The position numbers were made by a program, and so were the translations under genes. The notes beneath the pieces were generated by a model, which was not told where the DNA came from, did not search any database, and saw nothing but the letters and a program-made list of their open reading frames with translations. Source: an uncultured Eggerthellaceae bacterium (GTDB lineage: Bacteria; Actinomycetota; Coriobacteriia; Coriobacteriales; Eggerthellaceae). Taken from it: a DNA stretch of 10,417 bases. Shown in pieces: positions 6,455-10,417 of the stretch (position 1 is its first letter; each line of letters begins with the position of its first letter). The DNA lies in contig CANRPV010000044.1 in NCBI GenBank assembly GCA_947632575.1, positions 1 to 10,417 of the forward strand, read 5' to 3'.

Positions 6455-7399
6455 ATGCGCTTGGTCTTTATGGGAACGCCGGAGTTCGCGGCGACGATTC
6501 TTGAGGCCCTCTTGGATCAGCACGAGGTGGTCGGCGTTTTCACAAGACCCGATGCGGTGAGAGGACGAGGGAAGGAGCTGGTGCCCTCTCCAGTCAAAAA
6601 GCTTTCCGAGGCTGCCGGGATAGAGGTTTTCACTCCGTCAAGTATGAAAAACGATGAGGTGTTTGAAACACTTCAAGGGCTTAACCCTGACCTCATCTGC
6701 GTTGCTGCTTTTGGGCGTATCCTCCCGAAGCGAATTCTTGAATTGCCGCCGCTGGGTTGCCTGAATGTTCACGGCTCACTTCTGCCCCGTTGGCGTGGAG
6801 CCGCTCCAATGGAGCGCTCCATCTTAGCTGGTGACGAGTATGCCGGCGTCTGCATCATGAATATGGAAGAGGGCCTTGATACCGGCGCCTATTGCGAGTT
6901 GCGTTCGGTCGCTATCGGTCAGAAATCCTTAGATGAGCTTCAGGCGGAGTTGGCGAAGCTGGGCGCTGAGGCGCTTTTAAAGGTATTGTCCTCACTTGAA
7001 AGCGAAGGCCCCCAAAGTCTCACCTGGCAGGTCCAGGATGAAGATGCCGTCACCTTTGCTCCTAAACTGGCCAAAGGTGAGCTCAACCCTGATCCTGCTT
7101 TAGGTGTCTCGGACAATCTACGACGAATACAAACATCAAATGCCGCTCATCCTTCTCGCTTGGAGCTTGGGGGTCGTACGGTCACGATTCTTAAAGCTCA
7201 GGTGAGCGAGGGAATCCCTGAGATGAAACCCTCATCGGTGCTCTTTCATCAGGGTAGGCTTTTACTCTTTTGCAACGGCGGGGCTTTCGAAGTACTCATC
7301 CTCAAACCCGATGGGAAAAAGGCGATGGACGCTCGATCCTTCGCGATGGGAAACGCTGCCGTTCGTGATGGCTCTGCGTGCTGGAGTAAGCTCGCATGA
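6455..7399 (+). CDS. fmt: Methionyl-tRNA formyltransferase
   Basis: Fmt transfers a formyl group from 10-formyltetrahydrofolate to initiator Met-tRNA, marking it for translation initiation. The 314-residue product begins MRLVFMGTPEFA, the usual fold start. The catalytic triad is visible as N104, H106 (NVHGSLLPRWRGAAP) and D142 (MEEGLDTGAY). The formyltransferase core spans about 1-200 and the tRNA-binding C-terminal domain about 205-310, ending with the typical LKPDGKKAMDARSF segment. Length is that of E. coli Fmt (315). Only a weak ribosome-binding site is seen, so translation probably follows from def, whose stop is four bases upstream. The stop TGA overlaps the rsmB ATG (ATGA at 7396-7399), another sign of coupling. 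Confidence 0.96.
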   Translation: MRLVFMGTPEFAATILEALLDQHEVVGVFTRPDAVRGRGKELVPSPVKKLSEAAGIEVFTPSSMKNDEVFETLQGLNPDLICVAAFGRILPKRILELPPLGCLNVHGSLLPRWRGAAPMERSILAGDEYAGVCIMNMEEGLDTGAYCELRSVAIGQKSLDELQAELAKLGAEALLKVLSSLESEGPQSLTWQVQDEDAVTFAPKLAKGELNPDPALGVSDNLRRIQTSNAAHPSRLELGGRTVTILKAQVSEGIPEMKPSSVLFHQGRLLLFCNGGAFEVLILKPDGKKAMDARSFAMGNAAVRDGSACWSKLA

Positions 7400-8943
7400 C
7401 AAAGTCCACGCGAGCTAGTGCCGCGCGCCTAAAAGCCCTCGAAATTCTCATCGAAGCTCAAAAGCGCGGTGCCTTTGCGGCTCAGCTCTTCGAGAGTCGG
7501 ATCGATAAGAGCCCGCTGTCAAAACCTGACAAGGCTTTCACGCGACTGCTGGTGCGAGGGGTTGTGAGCACCTCAGGTACGCTTGATGAGTTGATCGATC
7601 ATTTTGCACGCAAACCCGCTTCCTTAAAACCCGAGTTGCGCTGCTCTTTGCAGATCGCCGTCTTTGAGCTCATCTTTTTGCGAAAGGAAGGCTATATAGC
7701 GGTTGATCAGGGAGTGGAGCTAGCACGCGAGGTGGCGCCACGGGCAACGGGACTTGCCAATGCCATACTTCGCTCTGTGGTCCGCGTGCGGGATCGTTTT
7801 CCCTTTGGGGACCCCAACAAAGGCCCTCAAGCCCTTGCCCGTCTTTGCGGATTTCCGCTCTGGCTCACAGAAAAGCTGATTGCCGAGATGGGATTGTACG
7901 AGGCGCGCGTTTTCGCGGAGGCTTCCAACGAGGCGCCTCCGCAGTTTTTGGCGGTTAACGCCGCGAAGGCTACCGATGAGGAGATTATCGAGTTGGTAGC
8001 ATCTTTCGCATCAGAGAAAGAGTGCCTTGAGCCAGCCGGGGCTGGCCATTGCCAGGTGCCGGGCTGTTATCGGCTGCTTGATGCCGGCCTTTTGAATGAT
8101 GGGCGCCTTCGCCGAGCCTTTGCCCAGGGAAAGATTCTCATATCCGATGCCGCTTCTCAGACGGTAGCCTCTCTGAGTCTTCCCAAATCGAAGCCCCAGA
8201 GCTTTCTTGAAATAGGCGCCGGTCGCGCCACAAAGACGCTCCTGATCCAAAATCAGGCGCTCAGACGTTGGTCTTCTCAGATCGATGATTACACGGCGTT
8301 AGACAGCCATGGCTTTAAGGTCGAGCTGTTGGAGCGTCGATGCGAAGCCTATGGCATCGAAGTTGCGCAGGCTTTAACCGGTGATGCCTGCCATTTGGAT
8401 CGGTTGGTGGGGGATAAGAACTATGAGACCATCTTCATAGATGCCCCCTGTTCGGGTTTAGGGACATTGCGTCGCCATCCCGAGATACGATGGCGCATCA
8501 CCCCGAAGACCATTCAAGATTGTGCCAGTTTAGGTCTGAGGCTTCTCATGTCGGCAAGTCAACATCTTAAGCCTGGTGGACGCCTTGTCTATTCCACCTG
8601 CACGATTACGCCCGAGGAAAACCAGGAGGTCATCAAAGCGTTTCTCCGAAGTCCTGAAGGCGCGTGCTTCGAACTGGTGCCAGTTGGTGATGCCATCGGC
8701 AAAGGACATGGCCACGAAGGCAGTATTTGCGAAAGTAGCGGCTACGAAGACGGTGTTTGTGAGAATGGCGTTTGCGAGAGCGACATTTGCGAGAGCGACA
8801 TTTGTGAGAGCGAAATTTGTGAGAGCGACATTTGTGAGAGTGATTTTCATGAGGATGGCTTTTGGTCAAGCCGTCTGAGCTCCGGCTCGCCTGATGCTCA
8901 TTTTGCAGCGGTGCTTCAGCGCCTCTCATTTCAGCGTCTCTAA
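7396..8943 (+). CDS. rsmB: 16S rRNA (cytosine-C5) methyltransferase RsmB with repeat insertion
   Basis: RsmB methylates a cytosine (967 in E. coli numbering) of 16S rRNA with S-adenosylmethionine. The 515-residue product has a NusB-like helical RNA-binding domain (about 5-140) and a methyltransferase domain (about 230-435). Visible motifs are the SAM loop FLEIGAGRATKT (270-281), DAPCSGLGTLRRHPEIRW (motif IV, C352) and YSTCTITPEENQE (motif VI, nucleophile C402). Both catalytic cysteines are therefore present. The SAM loop departs from the usual D-x-C-A-A-P-G-G-K-T. Family members are usually about 430-460 residues. The excess is explained by a block of ten 5-residue repeats (437-486) placed between the catalytic core and the final strand (DAHFAAVLQRL), which resembles the normal RsmB C-terminus. 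The frame stays open throughout, so the enzyme is probably functional. Start overlaps the fmt stop. Confidence 0.92.
   Translation: MTKSTRASAARLKALEILIEAQKRGAFAAQLFESRIDKSPLSKPDKAFTRLLVRGVVSTSGTLDELIDHFARKPASLKPELRCSLQIAVFELIFLRKEGYIAVDQGVELAREVAPRATGLANAILRSVVRVRDRFPFGDPNKGPQALARLCGFPLWLTEKLIAEMGLYEARVFAEASNEAPPQFLAVNAAKATDEEIIELVASFASEKECLEPAGAGHCQVPGCYRLLDAGLLNDGRLRRAFAQGKILISDAASQTVASLSLPKSKPQSFLEIGAGRATKTLLIQNQALRRWSSQIDDYTALDSHGFKVELLERRCEAYGIEVAQALTGDACHLDRLVGDKNYETIFIDAPCSGLGTLRRHPEIRWRITPKTIQDCASLGLRLLMSASQHLKPGGRLVYSTCTITPEENQEVIKAFLRSPEGACFELVPVGDAIGKGHGHEGSICESSGYEDGVCENGVCESDICESDICESEICESDICESDFHEDGFWSSRLSSGSPDAHFAAVLQRLSFQRL
8704..8853 (+). repeat. 15-nt minisatellite within rsmB, about ten units
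   Basis: Ten 15-base units in frame with rsmB encode five-residue units ending in Cys, His or Tyr followed by Glu: GHGHE, GSICE, SSGYE, DGVCE, NGVCE, SDICE, SDICE, SEICE, SDICE, SDFHE, and a decayed eleventh, DGFWS. Units at 8779-8838 are nearly identical at DNA level, differing at single positions such as TGC/TGT and GAC/GAA, while outer units have diverged. This pattern indicates expansion from the centre. Changes of copy number would keep the frame. Confidence 0.93.
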
Positions 8944-8951
8944 TTACTCAC

Positions 8952-8970
8952 AAGACTCGCGAAGTTTTTT
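8952..8970 (+). terminator. Weak possible terminator after rsmB
   Basis: AAGACT (8952-8957) can pair with AGTTTT (8963-8968), including one G-U pair, and the T-run continues to 8970. The stem is AU-rich and uses part of the T-run, so it is only a candidate end for the dnaG-rsmB transcript. No better one is visible before the next gene. Confidence 0.3.
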
Positions 8971-8992
8971 CCTTACCATTTCAAATATGCGT

Positions 8993-8998
8993 TACAAT
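8993..8998 (+). promoter_or_regulatory. Possible -10 element for the XRE-cupin gene
   Basis: TACAAT lies 45 bases before the XRE-cupin start codon in an AT-rich 100-base gap. No convincing -35 hexamer occurs at 16-18 bases upstream, so the site is tentative and may need an activator. Confidence 0.35.
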
Positions 8999-9043
8999 GA
9001 GCTTTCCTGAGTTCGACGTACTATTAATAAAGGAATTTGCATT

Positions 9044-9628
9044 ATGGAGCCGAATATAAAAGAAGTTGCCTCGCGTATCCGTAGTCTTCGCGAGGATAGT
9101 GGTTTAACTATGCAGGAAATGGCCGATGCCACCGGACGCTCCGTGGCCGAATACGCCGCTCAAGAATCAGGCGATCAGGACCTTTCCTTTACGTTTCTCT
9201 ATAAATGCGCGGAGACCTTAGGTGTTGATGTTATCGAGTTGCTCACGGGCGAAAATCCCCATCTGACGGGCTATTCGCTTATTCGTGCGAATGACGGGCT
9301 TTCCATCAAGCGTCGTGCCGGCTTCGAGTACCTGCACAAGGCCCCTCATTTTCGTCATAAGCTGGCCGAGCCCTTCTTGGTCACCGCTCCCTATCTTGAG
9401 GAGGAGCAAGAGCAGCCGATCCATCTTTCCTACCATAAGGGCCAAGAGCTGGACTACATCCTTTCCGGAAAGCTCCGTTTCGCCTACGAGAATCATATTG
9501 AGGATCTCGAGCCGGGCGATATGCTGATGTACGACTCATCGCGGGGTCATGGAATGATCGCCATCGGCGGCGAGCCCTGCGTATTCCTTGCCATCGTCGT
9601 AAAAGACCCGGAAGACAAGATTATTTAG
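9044..9628 (+). CDS. XRE-family transcriptional regulator with C-terminal cupin sensor
   Basis: The 194-residue product joins an N-terminal helix-turn-helix domain of the Cro/C1 (XRE) type (about 6-68, RIRSLREDSGLTMQEMADAT) to a single cupin barrel (about 105-188). The cupin motifs are recognisable: H131 and E135 followed six residues later by G142 (YHKGQELDYILSG), then PGDMLMYDSSRGHGM (157-171) with H169. Such proteins bind DNA through the first domain and sense a small ligand through the cupin. The ligand is not readable here, but the gene directly downstream encodes an acyl-CoA synthetase, so a carboxylic acid or its CoA ester is a reasonable guess. The ATG has AAAGGA about nine bases upstream. 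No specific gene name is justified. Confidence is high for the domain architecture and low for the target. Confidence 0.9.
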   Translation: MEPNIKEVASRIRSLREDSGLTMQEMADATGRSVAEYAAQESGDQDLSFTFLYKCAETLGVDVIELLTGENPHLTGYSLIRANDGLSIKRRAGFEYLHKAPHFRHKLAEPFLVTAPYLEEEQEQPIHLSYHKGQELDYILSGKLRFAYENHIEDLEPGDMLMYDSSRGHGMIAIGGEPCVFLAIVVKDPEDKII

Positions 9629-9639
9629 GCGTCGTCGGC

Positions 9640-9655
9640 CAGTCTTTTAAGACTG
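9640..9655 (+). other. Palindrome after the XRE-cupin gene
   Basis: CAGTCTT (9640-9646) and AAGACTG (9649-9655) are perfectly inverted around two bases. As RNA this gives a 5-6-bp stem with a 4-6-base loop. The next T-run (9659-9662) is a few bases away and short, so it would be a weak terminator; the symmetry also allows an operator. A second perfect palindrome, CGGCGCCG, lies at 9683-9690. Confidence 0.4.
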
Positions 9656-9713
9656 AGCTTTTGGAGCCTTTGTGCTCGCTGGCGGCGCCGTTAATCAATC
9701 TTGAATAATCCCA

Positions 9714-9736
9714 TCGGCTCGGATAGCCGAATTTTT
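9714..9736 (+). terminator. Terminator-like hairpin just upstream of the acyl-CoA synthetase gene
   Basis: TCGGCT (9714-9719) pairs with AGCCGA (9725-9730) around a five-base loop, and five T bases follow at 9732-9736. The ribosome-binding site of the next gene (AAAGGA, 9743-9748) starts seven bases later. It could end the XRE-cupin transcript, or act as an attenuator in the leader of the synthetase gene. No convincing promoter is seen between the hairpin and the gene. Confidence 0.55.
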
Positions 9737-9756
9737 CGATGCAAAGGAATACAACC

Positions 9757-10417
9757 ATGAGAAATATCAATCTACGCTATGTGGAAGAAACCTATGACGA
9801 TAACGGCCTTTTGACCTCTTTTGAGGTAAAGGCGCCGGAAGACTTCAATTTCGGTTACGACGTCGTTGACGATATCGCCGTAAACGATCCGGAGCGCAAG
9901 GCGATGGTCTGGTGCAACCCGGAGGGCGAGGAGCACGTCTTCACGTTCGCCGACATGAAGTATTGGTCTGACAAGACCGCAAATTTCCTTGCCGAGCAGG
10001 GAATCGGCAAAGGCGACTACGTCTTGGTCATCCTTCGTCGTCACTATCAGTTCTGGTTCGTGGCGGTGGCTTTGGCGAAACTTGGCGCCGTCATGGTTCC
10101 TGCCACGTTCATGCTTAAAGAGCATGACCTTACCTATCGTCTGGACGGCGCGAGCATCAAAGCCATTATCGCCACGTCAGTGGGAGATATCGCCAACGTG
10201 GTGGACAGGGTTTGGCGCGAATGCCCCAGCGTTGAGAAGCTTATTCTCGTGAACGGCGCGGGTGGCGGACTGACCCCACAGGACGAGGATGGTAATTTCA
10301 TCATCGAAGAAGGCCAGCTTTTGGGCCCAGCACTCTCGGGACCGGAAGGTATCTGCGCCGCGGGGGTAGAGCGCAAGGATTGGGTCGATTTCAACACCGG
10401 CGTTCGTGAGGCGTCCG
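9757..10417 (+). CDS. AMP-forming acyl-CoA synthetase, N-terminal part (3' end outside window)
   Basis: The first 220 codons are present and the frame is open at the right edge. Members activate a carboxylic acid with ATP to an acyl-adenylate and then to acyl-CoA. The N-terminus matches the acetyl/medium-chain acyl-CoA synthetase branch of the ANL superfamily: FGYDVVDDIA (32-41), MVWCNPEGEEHVFTF (50-64), SDKTANFLAEQGIGKGD (71-87), VLVILRRHYQFW (89-100) and ALAKLGAVMVPATFML (105-120). The adenylate-forming P-loop and later motifs that define the substrate lie beyond the window, so no gene symbol is given. The start ATG has AAAGGA eight bases upstream. The XRE-cupin regulator gene lies 128 bases upstream, with a terminator-like hairpin between. 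Similar enzymes occur in methanogens and anaerobic bacteria that use short- and medium-chain or aromatic acids. Confidence 0.92.
   Translation, partial: MRNINLRYVEETYDDNGLLTSFEVKAPEDFNFGYDVVDDIAVNDPERKAMVWCNPEGEEHVFTFADMKYWSDKTANFLAEQGIGKGDYVLVILRRHYQFWFVAVALAKLGAVMVPATFMLKEHDLTYRLDGASIKAIIATSVGDIANVVDRVWRECPSVEKLILVNGAGGGLTPQDEDGNFIIEEGQLLGPALSGPEGICAAGVERKDWVDFNTGVREAS

Noticed and set aside
8530..8850. Minus-strand frame resembling a pentapeptide-repeat protein (units such as TNVAL, ANVAL)
   Set aside because: Any 15-nt tandem repeat gives a five-residue repeat in every open frame. The sense frame carries the RsmB catalytic motifs, so this is a by-product of the minisatellite.
9701..9709. 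AATAAT as a -10 element for the acyl-CoA synthetase gene
   Set aside because: The hexamer is close to consensus, but the matching -35 position is G+C-rich with no similarity to TTGACA.

Overview
The window is ordinary chromosomal DNA: ten intact protein genes, a partial gene at each edge, and no tRNA, rRNA, CRISPR array, insertion sequence or phage gene. By eye G+C is a little over half. A membrane pyrophosphatase, a single TatA, an actinobacterial-style long DnaG and an anaerobe-type acyl-CoA synthetase next to an XRE-cupin regulator suggest an anaerobic actinomycete of the class Coriobacteriia (Eggerthellaceae or relatives). This placement rests on gene content and protein character, not on a marker comparison, so it is an inference.

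Layout. (1) 1-512: the end of a proton- or sodium-pumping pyrophosphatase gene (hppA). (2) 513-1555: a good sigma70-type promoter, a leader with four tandem 9-nt repeats, tatA, a perfect UUCG-loop terminator that includes the tatA stop codon, then rnhA. (3) 1601-2827: a dGTPase-family gene on the minus strand, convergent with rnhA and divergent from the next operon. (4) 2948-8943: a compact plus-strand cluster of an unknown five-helix membrane protein, an unknown 63-residue two-helix protein, dnaG (primase), def (peptide deformylase), fmt (Met-tRNA formyltransferase) and rsmB (16S rRNA m5C methyltransferase). Most junctions are only a few bases or overlap, so one transcript is likely. (5) 9044-10417: an XRE-cupin regulator gene and the first 220 codons of an AMP-forming acyl-CoA synthetase.

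Functional logic. The cluster joins replication priming (DnaG) with the start of protein synthesis: Fmt formylates initiator Met-tRNA, Def removes the formyl group, and RsmB modifies the ribosomal decoding region. The two unknown membrane genes feed directly into dnaG by tight coupling. RNase HI and the dGTPase fit a nucleic-acid housekeeping theme. The XRE-cupin protein is probably the local regulator of the acyl-CoA synthetase.

Most unusual points: an in-frame 15-nt minisatellite inside rsmB adds about 50 residues of a Cys/His-Glu pentapeptide repeat between the catalytic cysteine and the C-terminus; a 5-codon ORF bridges two genes by ATGA overlaps on both sides; a strong terminator stands between tatA and rnhA with no room for a downstream promoter; and a terminator-like hairpin lies just ahead of the acyl-CoA synthetase gene. 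No gene-free stretch exceeds 300 bases; the longest gaps (about 150, 120, 100 and 130 bases) are described as regulatory features. No wholly new defence or mobile system was seen.
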